Assembly: GCF_965219715.1 (NCBI RefSeq)
Contig: NZ_OZ244785.1
Span: 4,588,001 to 4,652,000, forward strand
Reading direction: 5' to 3'
DNA length: 64,000 bases
Source of the DNA: Bacterioplanoides sp965219715
GTDB lineage: Bacteria; Pseudomonadota; Gammaproteobacteria; Pseudomonadales; Oceanobacteraceae
Below are positions 19,600-27,764 of the stretch, one piece after another. Position 1 is the stretch's first letter; each line of letters begins with the position of its first letter. The notes under the pieces were generated by a model. The model had not been told where the DNA came from and did not search any database. It saw nothing but the letters and a program-made list of their open reading frames with translations. Made by a program: the position numbers and the translations under genes.

Positions 19600-20253
19600 T
19601 TAAAACTTCAGCCACTCGCCATCGGCATCATCAGACATCGACTCATTCCATTCCCGTACCAGATCGGCCAGAGCATGGGTTTGCTGATGTAACGCCTGTA
19701 ATTCTTCTTCGGTATTTTTCGGCGCGCTGATCAGTGGGATTTTGCGCAGGCTGGCAACCAGTGGATGATCAGGCATCTGCATCTTATTGCGTTCTAAGGT
19801 CCAGCGCAGGTTGTTCGCCAGCATACGGAAGAAACTGATTTTGGTTTCCATCGAAAACAGGCTGAAGTCTTCGATATCTGAGAAGTGCTGGAAATCGATA
19901 CCCGCCAGTAGGGCGTTTTTGCTGTTTACTTTAATCGAGGCGGAACGTTTAAAGTTCAGCAGCATGGCCATGACGCCAAACATTTCACCGGGATTAATTT
20001 CACCAATCACTTCGCTGTGTTCGTCGCCGGACAATACCGTTAGCTGACCTTTTAACAGGAAATAGAGAATATTGGCGTTTTCGCCTTTTTTGATGATGAC
20101 TTCTTCGCTGTCGGCGGTGACAAACTGAGTGACACTCATCAACAGCTCAAACTGCGCGCTGTCGTTATGAATCAGATCTTTAAAAAATGTGACGCTGTTC
20201 ACAGCACGCTGCAAAGTTTCCAGAGGGTATTCTTCGCGGGTCACACGGCGCAT
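19600..20253 (-). CDS. Cyclic-nucleotide-binding domain protein without HTH
   Basis: 217 residues. Residues about 25-140 form a CRP/cNMP-binding-like jelly roll: VIIKKGENANILYFLLKGQLTVLSG is followed by IGEINPGEMFGVMAMLLNFKRSASIKV, the region of the phosphate-binding cassette. The arginine of the cassette is in KRSASI. No DNA-binding helix-turn-helix follows. Instead a C-terminal helical tail of about 75 residues ends EWLKF. Such stand-alone sensor domains act in signalling through protein contacts; the ligand and partner are unknown. It is divergent from the Gly/Cys-rich protein gene with 81 bases between starts. Confidence 0.8.
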   Translation of the reverse strand: MRRVTREEYPLETLQRAVNSVTFFKDLIHNDSAQFELLMSVTQFVTADSEEVIIKKGENANILYFLLKGQLTVLSGDEHSEVIGEINPGEMFGVMAMLLNFKRSASIKVNSKNALLAGIDFQHFSDIEDFSLFSMETKISFFRMLANNLRWTLERNKMQMPDHPLVASLRKIPLISAPKNTEEELQALHQQTHALADLVREWNESMSDDADGEWLKF

Positions 20254-20334
20254 AATCTGCCCTTACTCAATTTTTAAAACTGGCTGCAATATAGCACGCC
20301 GGACACAGTAATAAAGCGTTCAGGAAAAGCCTCT

Positions 20335-21012
20335 ATGGGATGGATTGTTGTATTTTTGTTGATGGTTGTCGTGATCTGGCTGCTGCGTCGCGTCAAACGG
20401 AATAAACGTCGGCGTTTTATTGAACAATTTCAGTATCGCGATGCACTCAAAGCCAAGGTGCTGGAAAAGTATCCTCACCTGGACGACGATCAGGTGCGGC
20501 TGGTGTTTAAAGGCTTAACTCAATATTTTCTGATCTGTTTACAGGCTGGTAAAAAGCCGGTGGCGATGCCATCACAGGTGGTGGATGTAGCCTGGCACGA
20601 GTTTATTTTATACACCCGCGCGTATCAGAAATTCTGTCAGCAGGGACTTGGTCGGTTTTTACACCATACGCCAACGGAAGCTATGTCGAGCCGCACGATT
20701 GCCTCGGAAGGTATTAAGCGCGCCTGGCGCTTAAGTTGCTGGCAGGAAAGTATAAATCCTAAAGGACCGGAACGTTTGCCCTTGTTATTCGCTATGGATA
20801 GCCAGCTGCAAATTAAAGACGGTTTTTATTATTCGCGTAATTGCAAACAGGGCAGTGGTTCAGGTGGTACAGCAGCAGACTATTGTGCTGGACATATCGG
20901 TTGTTCTTCCGGCTGTGCTGGTGATTCAGGCTCGGCGTCGGATTCCGGTGGTTTCTTTGGTGGTGATTCTGATGGCGGTTCGGGTTGTGGTAGCGGTTGT
21001 GGTGGTGACTAA
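20335..21012 (+). CDS. Membrane-anchored protein with GRDP-like core and Gly/Ser/Cys-rich tail
   Basis: 225 residues. Residues 1-17 form one membrane anchor (MGWIVVFLLMVVVIWLL) followed by a strongly basic stretch. The middle contains VDVAWHEFILYTRAYQKFCQQGLGRFLHHTP, resembling the His-containing motif of glycine-rich-domain-containing proteins (GRDP-like). The last 50 residues are low complexity, with SGSGG, GCSSGC and GSGCGSGCGGD repeats and six Cys in CxxxC and CGSGC patterns. The tail may bind metal or cross-link. Function unknown. A strong terminator follows the stop. Confidence 0.75.
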   Translation: MGWIVVFLLMVVVIWLLRRVKRNKRRRFIEQFQYRDALKAKVLEKYPHLDDDQVRLVFKGLTQYFLICLQAGKKPVAMPSQVVDVAWHEFILYTRAYQKFCQQGLGRFLHHTPTEAMSSRTIASEGIKRAWRLSCWQESINPKGPERLPLLFAMDSQLQIKDGFYYSRNCKQGSGSGGTAADYCAGHIGCSSGCAGDSGSASDSGGFFGGDSDGGSGCGSGCGGD

Positions 21013-21035
21013 ATAGGTAACTGAATTGCAGATAT

Positions 21036-21061
21036 AAAAAACGGCCCGCAGGCCGTTTTTT
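21036..21061. terminator. Bidirectional terminator
   Basis: AAAAAACGGCC (21036-21046) and GGCCGTTTTTT (21051-21061) form an 11-bp stem with a CGCA loop between convergent genes; it works on both strands. Confidence 0.9.
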
Positions 21062-21119
21062 ATTTGTCTGATCAGCCACTCAATGAACTGATCAGAAGCT
21101 TGTCGAAAAACACCGACAA

Positions 21120-22439
21120 TTACTGAGCGTCCAGCGCTTCCTGCATGGATTGCTCAGCAACTTTTTCCAGCCAATCAAAATCCATATCTTTGTGCGCTTC
21201 ACAGATAAACCATGGCTCGCGGGAATCCGGCTCCAGCATCACGCCGTGTTTGATCAGATTGTGAGCAAACTCGGTGTACAGGTCGCTGTTGGTTTGTTTC
21301 CAGTCGCGGTAGTTCTGCGGCACGATGGTGCCCAGGTGAATACCAAACATGGAATCCGGACCAGCAAAGCGGTGATCGACACCAAACTTATCGAATACTT
21401 TCGCCAGAATGCCCTGAATCTTTTTGCCGGTGGCGTTGATGCTGTCTAACGCATTTGTGTCACGTAAGGTGCTCAGGGTCGCCTTAGCGGCGCTCAGGGC
21501 AATCAGGTTAGCGGTGTAAGTACCGCCGTGGGTCACGCCACCTTTTCCAAAGCTGATTTTATCCATAATGGCGGCTTTACCACCAAAGGCCGCCACCGGG
21601 TAACCGTTACCCATGGCTTTGGCGTACGTAGTCAGGTCGGCGTAAATACCGTACAGCTCCTGGGCGCCACCTTTGGCGACACGGAAACCGGTTTTTACTT
21701 CGTCGATGATTAACAGCGAGCCATTTTGGTCACAGATATCACGCAGCTTCTGCATGTATTCCTGAGTGGAAGCGATGGAACCACAGTTACCCATGATTGG
21801 CTCAATCACGATAGCGGCAATATCGTCACCAACGCGGGCGAATACTTCGTCTAACGCTTCTGCATCGTTCAGAGAAACGGTTTCCAGATGCTCACGGCTG
21901 GCTTCCGGAATACCACCTCCGAAGGATTTGATTTCCGGAATGGTGCCTGATTCCGGGTCCCAGCTGTCGACGTCGGGTTTCCACATCATTTCATCGTACA
22001 AACCGTGGAAGCCACCTTCGACCACAACCACCTTATTACGGCCGGTGTAGCCACGTGCGGTACGGATCGCACCCAGTACCGCTTCGGTACCTGAGTTGGC
22101 GAAACGCATCTTCTCGATTTGTGGGCACATGGACTTCACCAGCTCGATCACTTCGGAATCCATCTTGGTCGAGAAACCAGTCATGGTACCGATGTTCTGG
22201 ATGCTGTTGATGACCGCGTTGTCGATACGCTCATCGCGGTAACCCAGGATGATAGGGCCATAAGCCAGACGGAAATCAACGAAGGTTTGCTCATCTTCAT
22301 CAGTGATGGTGCAACCTTTCATGTTCTTCACGAATACGGTGTTTTCGTCGCCCCAATAGCGGTAGCTGTCGGCAACGCCCATCGGCATATGAGTGTGAGC
22401 GGTAGCCAGCAGGGCATCGCGATTGGGTTTATTGCTCAT
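21120..22439 (-). CDS. Class-III PLP aminotransferase, glutamate-1-semialdehyde-aminomutase-like
   Basis: 439 residues of fold-type I class-III aminotransferase. Key sites: RFANSGTEAVLGAIRTARGYTGR (phosphate-binding), IIDEVKTGFRVAKGGAQ with Asp246 for the PLP ring nitrogen, and the Schiff-base lysine Lys274 in TYAKAMGNGYP. The overall pattern is that of HemL, but the motif around the lysine differs from the GKxIGGGLP of true HemL. It is therefore probably a HemL paralogue acting on another amino ketone or semialdehyde. No biosynthetic neighbours suggest the substrate. Convergent with the gene at 20335. Confidence 0.85.
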   Translation of the reverse strand: MSNKPNRDALLATAHTHMPMGVADSYRYWGDENTVFVKNMKGCTITDEDEQTFVDFRLAYGPIILGYRDERIDNAVINSIQNIGTMTGFSTKMDSEVIELVKSMCPQIEKMRFANSGTEAVLGAIRTARGYTGRNKVVVVEGGFHGLYDEMMWKPDVDSWDPESGTIPEIKSFGGGIPEASREHLETVSLNDAEALDEVFARVGDDIAAIVIEPIMGNCGSIASTQEYMQKLRDICDQNGSLLIIDEVKTGFRVAKGGAQELYGIYADLTTYAKAMGNGYPVAAFGGKAAIMDKISFGKGGVTHGGTYTANLIALSAAKATLSTLRDTNALDSINATGKKIQGILAKVFDKFGVDHRFAGPDSMFGIHLGTIVPQNYRDWKQTNSDLYTEFAHNLIKHGVMLEPDSREPWFICEAHKDMDFDWLEKVAEQSMQEALDAQ

Positions 22440-22899
22440 GATCAGATCCTGAAATCTCGGTCTAAAGGATGAAAAGGCGCGATTATAACGTGGGATTGGG
22501 GAAATATAAGGGCTAATCAGGCTTTCGCTGGTGTCCTAGCTGTCAGGTGGTTTCAGCGGCCTGATTTGCTGGGCTGTGGCCATGCGGAAGGGCTGTCTTG
22601 GCCGCCGAGCCGCTGGGTAGCTGTCTGGCGGGTGTTGTCTGATGGTTAAGTTGGTGATATTTTTCGTAATAGATAAATTTATTGGCTGCTGGGTTTGAAC
22701 TCGGTGGCCGGGATGTGCGGCTAAGCACATCTGTCGAAGGGAATGTCTGCCAGGGAAGGTTTCAGTTTGAAATCAGTTTGTATCCGAGTGTGGGAAGAGT
22801 CTCTTTAGTTTTTAAGGTGTTGTAGCTTGAAAGGCAGGCGGACTTGCAAGAGAGCACTATTAAAATGCTAGCATTCAAAATACGGGATATCTAAGATAT
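22440..22899. other. 460-bp spacer at the left edge of the accessory island
   Basis: No supported gene. Composition shifts from GC-rich (up to about 22630) to AT-rich near the next gene. A perfect 12-bp palindrome AATGCTAGCATT (22864-22875) lies 24 bases before the ATPase start and may be an operator. I looked for retron-like ncRNA structure or a tRNA remnant marking an insertion site and found none convincing. Confidence 0.5.
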
Positions 22900-24873
22900 A
22901 TGACGAACAGATTATCTTTCGGCTCTATTTATAAATCTATAAAAAGCCTACCTTCTATTGAATTGCCCTCTTTTGTAGTACTAACAGGACGGAATGGGTC
23001 AGGAAAAACCCACCTACTCGAAGCATTGAGAGATGGGAAAGTTAAATCTAGTTTAGTGAGTAATACTCAGACGGATGTCATTCTTTATGATTGGAATAGC
23101 ATAATTCCAAAAGATACTGGAATCTTTCACACCCATCAGCATTTAACGCAGCGTTCCAACTGGTTTACCCAGATTAGACAGCAACAAGATCAATTGCTTC
23201 CCCATATTCAGCAACAAGTTATGGCACTGGGAGTGCCTGAAGAATATTGTTCTTCCATATATAAAATTCGAAACCTGTCAAAAACAAAAATATCCGAGTT
23301 TTCAACCGATGAGACAGTTGATCAAATACATGCACAAGTAAAACAGATATTGAAGCAAAACGGCCAAAGTGTGTTCTCGCAAACACAGCGCCACATTGGT
23401 GATGAAAATTGGAAAAAAATAGTTCCCGAAGTTGCTAGGGAGAAGCCAGAATTATTCTTGGAGACATCAGAGTCAAAGTTTTTCGGTGAAAAAAAACTAC
23501 TCTGGGGGGAAGTTGACCCATTCCAACAAGCATTTGGCCGACTTTTTTCTACCTATAGAGATTTAATTCATCAGAACGATAGGTTACAGAAATACCCGCC
23601 TGAGGACAGTGATCTAGTTCATTTAGATTCAGCCCAGTTTGTTGCGGAACATGGAGAGCCCCCATGGGACTTTGTCAACAAAATACTGGGCGTTTGCGAG
23701 CTAGACTTTCGTGTTAACTCTCCCCCTTTGCATGAAACATCATCATTTGAACCAAAGTTAAATAAAATATCATCTGATGTTGAAATGAGGTTCGGAGATC
23801 TTTCATCGGGAGAGAAAGTGTTAATGTCCTTTGCATTATGCTTATACAATGCAAGCGATGCACGACAAAAAAAGAGATTTCCTCGACTCCTCTTGCTTGA
23901 TGAAGTTGATGCACCATTACATCCATCAATGGTGGTTTCGCTGTTGAATACAATTCAAAGTGTTTTGGTTGAAGATAAGGGGATCTCTGTAATCTTAACA
24001 ACTCATAGCCCTTCTACAGTTGCGCTCGCTTCGGAAGGTTCACTTTACGAGATGAATCCCGTTGGTCCTAAAGTTGAAAAATGTAGCAAAGGAAAAGCCT
24101 TGTCAATACTAACCACTGGCGTACCGACGTTGTCTATTTCGTTCGAAGGCAGGCGACAAGTATTCGTTGAAAGTAAAACAGACGCCGGAATTTATGAAAA
24201 ATTATACCAGCGCTTCAAAGGCACGCTGGATTCAGCAAGATCATTGTCATTTATCGAAGTAGGGCACAAGCCAGAATCAGGTGGTGAAGCTAATGCCGGT
24301 TGCGCACAAGTCCAAAGAATCGTGGCAGCACTATCTGAGAATGGGAATGAAAGTGCCTTTGGTTTGGTTGACTGGGACGGTAATGTCGATGAATCAAAAA
24401 GAGTTAAAGTTCTTTCCCCGGAACTTAGAAACGGACTGGAATCAGCAATATTTGATCCGGTAATTGTTGCTGCTGCAGCTATTCGAGATAATATTAATAA
24501 TTGTATTCAGCGAGGGATTGTCGACCAAGGCGAAACATATATGCATCTATCTTCATGGGATACTAATAGGTGGCAAAAGGCAGTAGATAAAGTTCAAGAG
24601 CTTGTGATAGGACCTAAAACTGAAAATTCTGAAAATATAGAAGTAACATATTTGAACTCGATGGCGCTAGGAATAAGGAAGGAGTATTTGCATCTTGATG
24701 ATCACGCCCTAGAGCAAGCTATTGTTAAAGCTTTTGGTTTCTTTGCTACAAACAATAGACGTGCAGGCGGATTGATGAACCACTTTGCAGATGCCGTACT
24801 TAGAGATATTCCAGATATTATGCCCGCAGACATAATACAAACATTTATGAGGTTGCTAGAAGGCGAATCATAA
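22900..24873 (+). CDS. ABC-type ATPase fused to a TOPRIM-like nuclease domain (OLD/PARIS-like, putative defence)
   Basis: 657 residues. ATPase: Walker A GRNGSGKT (30-37), signature LSSGEK (301-306), Walker B LLLLDEVDAPLHPS (Asp334, Glu335) and switch His369 in TTHSPSTV. After about residue 415 a TOPRIM-like domain follows: Glu424 in FVESKTDAGIYEKLY, then Asp491-x-Asp493 in GLVDWDGN, then a RNGLESAIFDP motif reminiscent of DUF4435. OLD nucleases, GajA and the PARIS pair AriA/AriB share this combination and act against phages. No helicase (GajB), reverse transcriptase or second effector lies next to it, so it would be a single-gene system. Codon use is AT-rich with AGA/ATA codons, unlike the flanking core genes, which suggests transfer. 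Confidence 0.82.
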   Translation: MTNRLSFGSIYKSIKSLPSIELPSFVVLTGRNGSGKTHLLEALRDGKVKSSLVSNTQTDVILYDWNSIIPKDTGIFHTHQHLTQRSNWFTQIRQQQDQLLPHIQQQVMALGVPEEYCSSIYKIRNLSKTKISEFSTDETVDQIHAQVKQILKQNGQSVFSQTQRHIGDENWKKIVPEVAREKPELFLETSESKFFGEKKLLWGEVDPFQQAFGRLFSTYRDLIHQNDRLQKYPPEDSDLVHLDSAQFVAEHGEPPWDFVNKILGVCELDFRVNSPPLHETSSFEPKLNKISSDVEMRFGDLSSGEKVLMSFALCLYNASDARQKKRFPRLLLLDEVDAPLHPSMVVSLLNTIQSVLVEDKGISVILTTHSPSTVALASEGSLYEMNPVGPKVEKCSKGKALSILTTGVPTLSISFEGRRQVFVESKTDAGIYEKLYQRFKGTLDSARSLSFIEVGHKPESGGEANAGCAQVQRIVAALSENGNESAFGLVDWDGNVDESKRVKVLSPELRNGLESAIFDPVIVAAAAIRDNINNCIQRGIVDQGETYMHLSSWDTNRWQKAVDKVQELVIGPKTENSENIEVTYLNSMALGIRKEYLHLDDHALEQAIVKAFGFFATNNRRAGGLMNHFADAVLRDIPDIMPADIIQTFMRLLEGES

Positions 24874-24963
24874 GATGCTAAAAGTCAATGAATTTCGAAC
24901 CCTCGGTGCCGGAAGCGGTTAATATGAGCTGGTTGTAGAAGAGTTATAAAAAGGAAGTGTTTA

Positions 24964-25710
24964 ATGAAAAAATTTTCACTATTTATATTAACTATCATCT
25001 TTAGTAATGCATGTTTTTCAGAGGTTACTTCTGAAAATCTTGTTGCTGCGATTAGGTCATTGTGTCTTGCAGGAGATGAGTATCAAATTAAGATTGAAGG
25101 GGATGCTTCATTATCTATTATGAAAAAAGGTGCTGAAGGTGAATTAACTTTCTCTAAGCGCAATATAAATGGCATAACGGACATCAAACAAGATGATTTG
25201 AAGTTGAAGGAACTAGACTCAATCAGGAAGTGTATTGAGCCTCATGTTGATAAAATACTTAATTTGATGATTGAAGAAGCTACATTATCAAATAAAAAGA
25301 CTCTAAATACGAAAATTAAATCAGCCTCGTACTTGTCGAGGCTTTTCATATCCGATAGGAATTCAGTATTTATTCCTGATTTAGAACTGATACAAGCATT
25401 ATCTGAGGTTGGCTTTGAAAGTCTGGGTGACGTATTTACCAAAGATGATCTAGAGAAAATTAGGAGTACCTACAAGAAAACCCAAAGAACATCAGTAAAA
25501 GCCGGTATGTTTGAGTATCTAGAAATAATGAATGGAGCTATTCACTCGAACAAATGCGAAAATTCGTTGTTAGAAGGAACCCCAGTTGAAATAATTGAAG
25601 ATGAACGTGGAGTACCCTACGAAAAAAGTAGAATTCGTGTTTTACATGGAGCATGCAAGGATAAGACAGGCTGGGTTCCAACGGCATCTTTGAGATATGA
25701 ACAGTCATAA
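24964..25710 (+). CDS. Secreted protein with C-terminal SH3-like domain
   Basis: 248 residues with a signal peptide (MKKFSLFILTIIFSNACFS). The middle is helical and charged, with no recognised family. Residues about 195-245 (LLEGTPVEIIEDERG..., RIRVLHGACKDKTGWVPTASLRY) look like a bacterial SH3-like domain ending in the usual GWVPxxxL motif, which in other proteins binds cell wall or serves as a structural module. The gene is AT-rich like the ATPase. It starts 90 bases after it with a good AAAGGAAG site, and ends one base before an attC-like site, so it can be read as the gene of a cassette. Confidence 0.75.
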   Translation: MKKFSLFILTIIFSNACFSEVTSENLVAAIRSLCLAGDEYQIKIEGDASLSIMKKGAEGELTFSKRNINGITDIKQDDLKLKELDSIRKCIEPHVDKILNLMIEEATLSNKKTLNTKIKSASYLSRLFISDRNSVFIPDLELIQALSEVGFESLGDVFTKDDLEKIRSTYKKTQRTSVKAGMFEYLEIMNGAIHSNKCENSLLEGTPVEIIEDERGVPYEKSRIRVLHGACKDKTGWVPTASLRYEQS

Positions 25711-25772
25711 TTTCTAACAAATCACTGAGGAATTATGCCAAAAACCGGTGCATCTTGGCTCAGCGTTAAAAA
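25711..25772 (+). other. attC-like integron recombination site
   Basis: The left end TTTCTAACAAATCACTGAGG resembles the attC left consensus (CTAACAAkTC...). The right end GGCTCAGCGTTAAAAA resembles the right consensus (nCTCvrrCGTTrrry) with one base missing. The arms pair: TTTCTAAC (25711-25718) with GTTAAAAA (25765-25772), and CTGAG (25725-25729) with CTCAG (25759-25763), with further pairing of ATGCC against GGTGCAT. Length 62 bp and placement between two small same-strand genes fit a gene-cassette boundary. No integrase gene is in the window. Confidence 0.55.
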
Positions 25773-25789
25773 CTAGGCACTAATACTAA

Positions 25790-26065
25790 ATGACAGACAA
25801 ACAAGAAATCAGCTTCTCCGCATGCCGTAGTTTCGCACTGCGGTTGATCGGAATTAGCTCACTACTAGTAGTAATTCCATTACTCTTCATAAACTTAGTC
25901 ATCTACTCAGCTCTGCTGGAAACCAGTGCGATTACTTCATTGCTGGTGATGGGCTGCTTGAACCTTGGAGCGATCTGGCTAAGTGTTGCTGCGGCTCTCA
26001 AGTATCTTATGTCGGGTGGTTTCGGCGATTATGAAGTTGTAATCAAGCGAAGTGAAAACACGTAG
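25790..26065 (+). CDS. Small membrane protein, two transmembrane segments
   Basis: 91 residues. Two hydrophobic helices (about 15-43 and 46-70) are separated by a short loop; the C-terminus is charged (KRSENT). No family is recognised. The gene begins 17 bases after the attC-like site, the spacing expected for the first gene of a cassette, and lacks a clear ribosome-binding site. A decayed paralogous fragment of its middle part lies at 27121-27200. Confidence 0.6.
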   Translation: MTDKQEISFSACRSFALRLIGISSLLVVIPLLFINLVIYSALLETSAITSLLVMGCLNLGAIWLSVAAALKYLMSGGFGDYEVVIKRSENT

Positions 26066-26094
26066 AGAGTAACTAAGACTCATTTGGGAGTTAT

Positions 26095-26520
26095 TTGATA
26101 CCAATTCTTATGCCCCACAAAGGAATATGCTCCTGCAACCACTGGAAAGTAGAGGTCCGCTTAGCCGGGCCTCTCACTAACCTGAATCCCCGTATTTGTG
26201 ATTGTGACTATTGCCAGGCTAATCCATCACAGATCATCAGCGACCCGGATATGTCCGCGGTATTCACCGGTAACGACGTCTTAATCAAAAAGAACGGCGA
26301 TCAGCTCGCTAACTTATACTACTGCGAACACTGCAATGATTTACTCGCTGTAGGCTGCCTAATCGATAGCCAACTTCGAGGAGCAATTAACTCCACATTG
26401 CTACAGGACAAGAGTCAACTTGGTGAACCTGTGAAAATACAACCAAGACTACTGAGCGCAGTAGAAAAGCTAGAGCGCTGGGGGAGGTTGTGGGGAAATC
26501 TGAGTGGGTTGGATTTCTGA
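26095..26520 (+). CDS. GFA / CENP-V-like zinc protein
   Basis: 141 residues from a TTG start at 26095, preceded by GGGAG four bases upstream; ATG codon 6 is the alternative. The GFA-family zinc-ligand cysteines are present: Cys12, Cys14 (CSC), Cys35, Cys37, Cys40 (CDCDYC), and Cys77, Cys80 (CEHC). Named after glutathione-dependent formaldehyde-activating enzyme, the family is structurally defined but mostly of unknown activity. The last 19 codons are duplicated as a fragment at 30158-30214. Confidence 0.82.
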   Translation: MIPILMPHKGICSCNHWKVEVRLAGPLTNLNPRICDCDYCQANPSQIISDPDMSAVFTGNDVLIKKNGDQLANLYYCEHCNDLLAVGCLIDSQLRGAINSTLLQDKSQLGEPVKIQPRLLSAVEKLERWGRLWGNLSGLDF

Positions 26521-26653
26521 AGTTGATGATACTTAGTATGTATCTGTATTGCTCCTGAAACCGCTCTACAGCAACGCTTGTACAGGTGTTGATAAACATT
26601 AAAATAACAAACAAACCGTTTTTCTTTAAATCATTGGTATGTAGAGAATCACC

Positions 26654-27091
26654 ATGAAATATTCATTGCTTCTGATTTTATCGATTTTTAGCCATCTGGG
26701 TTATGCGGAATCCATCGCCTGGTATCAGCCAGAAGAGCTGAATATTGAAGGGGAGGAGCTCTGCCCAGAGATTGAAAATTACATTGACTCTTTTGAGGCG
26801 CGAAAAGACAACCATTTTCAGGTCTGGAAGTTAGACGTCAATCAGGACTCTCAGATTGATTACCTGATTTGGGCTGGAGTATTTGGCTATTGTGGATCTC
26901 TAGGTTGTACCACTCAACTATTTGTTAATAAAGGCGATACATGCCAAACCGTTAACTCACCTCATCTACATTTCGACCAAAAAATTGGTATCGATAAAAA
27001 AAAATTGTTTGTACCAGTGGAGCGTTGTGGAGTATGGAAGTTAGATAAAACCAAATTGGTGCATGTTGAAAACAGAGATAGTTGCGAGTAA
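26654..27091 (+). CDS. Small secreted protein of unknown function
   Basis: 145 residues with a signal peptide (MKYSLLLILSIFSHLGYA). The mature part has six cysteines (including GYCGSLGCTTQ and VERCGVWKL), likely disulfide-bonded after export. An acidic, calcium-site-like DVNQDSQIDYLIW resembles dockerin/FG-GAP style D-x-N/D-x-D loops. The family is not recognised. An accessory-island gene with its own start region and no operon partner. Confidence 0.65.
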   Translation: MKYSLLLILSIFSHLGYAESIAWYQPEELNIEGEELCPEIENYIDSFEARKDNHFQVWKLDVNQDSQIDYLIWAGVFGYCGSLGCTTQLFVNKGDTCQTVNSPHLHFDQKIGIDKKKLFVPVERCGVWKLDKTKLVHVENRDSCE

Positions 27092-27109
27092 GTAGCTTAT
27101 AGCTAAAGG

Positions 27110-27244
27110 GTGCTCACTTTAACCAGAGCGATAGTAGCGCCGCTGGCCGGACAGCTTGCACTGGTGATGGGTGCTGTAACGCTGGCGGTGATTGCTAAGA
27201 ATCAACACTCAAGAGAACAAGACGTCCCTCATGCCCAGACCTAA
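27110..27244 (+). pseudogene. Decayed paralogue fragment of the 25790 membrane protein
   Basis: Bases 27121-27132 (AACCAGAGCGAT) and about 27158-27200 (TTGC...CTGGTGATGGG...GCTAAG) align with 25920-25987 of the intact small membrane-protein gene, apart from an 18-base insertion and point changes. A 44-codon frame from GTG 27110 still encodes one hydrophobic helix (LAGQLALVMGAVTLAVIA) and runs into the ClbS-like gene's start. Probably a relic; it could instead be a short expressed peptide. Confidence 0.5.
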
Positions 27245-27764
27245 AACCAAAACCGAACTACTCCAGGCCGCCAGCTCAAACTTCGACCAGCTATTTGAGC
27301 TAATCGACTCAATGCCAGAAACCACTCTGAACACCGAGTTCGACTTCTCAGCCGATAAAGGCAAAACCGAACAACACTGGAGCCGTGATAAAAACCTGCG
27401 CGATGTGCTGGTTCACCTCTATGAATGGCACCAGTTACTGATCAACTGGATCAGCGCCAACAGCGCGGGCAATAAAGCTGACTTTCTGCCAGCGCCGTAC
27501 ACCTGGAAAAACTACGCTGATATGAATCGCGAGATCTGGAGCAAACACCAGACAACCACACTCGATAAAGCGCAGGAGTTACTTAACCAAAGCCACCAAC
27601 AGTGCATCGACCTGATAGCAGGCTTCTCCGACGAAGCACTGTTCACCAAAAAGTACTTCGACTGGACCGGAACCACCTCCGTCGGCAGTTACTGTATTTC
27701 CGCCACCTCCAGCCATTACGATTGGGCAATTAAGAAGTTAAAAGCTCATATCAAAAAATTCTGA
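27231..27764 (+). CDS. ClbS/DfsB-family four-helix-bundle protein
   Basis: 177 residues from the ATG at 27231; the TTG 39 bases upstream would add residues lacking conservation. The pattern KTELLQAASSNFDQLFELIDSMP, then DVLVHLYEWHQLLINWI and SHYDWAIKKLKAHIKK is that of DfsB/ClbS proteins, a DinB-like metal-binding fold. ClbS itself protects colibactin producers, but most family members are orphan small proteins of unknown role and are frequent in accessory regions. Codons 36-49 (EFDFSADKGKTEQH) are duplicated as a fragment at 30287-30328. Confidence 0.85.
   Translation: MPRPKTKTELLQAASSNFDQLFELIDSMPETTLNTEFDFSADKGKTEQHWSRDKNLRDVLVHLYEWHQLLINWISANSAGNKADFLPAPYTWKNYADMNREIWSKHQTTTLDKAQELLNQSHQQCIDLIAGFSDEALFTKKYFDWTGTTSVGSYCISATSSHYDWAIKKLKAHIKKF

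Noticed and set aside
21120..22439. Calling this gene hemL
   Set aside because: The lysine motif AKAMGNGYP departs from the HemL signature; only a general class-III assignment is supported.
22640..22740. tRNA remnant as island attachment site (GGGTTTGAACTC)
   Set aside because: The stretch resembles a T arm only superficially; no acceptor or anticodon stem can be drawn.
24880..24920. Possible second attC ending in GCGGTTAATAT before the 24964 gene
   Set aside because: Only about 16 bases separate the GAAC and GTTAAT arms and the L boxes do not pair; too short and unlike attC.
22440..25000. Gabija or ATPase-TOPRIM retron system
   Set aside because: No UvrD-like helicase and no reverse transcriptase or msr/msd-like structure is present next to the ATPase-TOPRIM gene.
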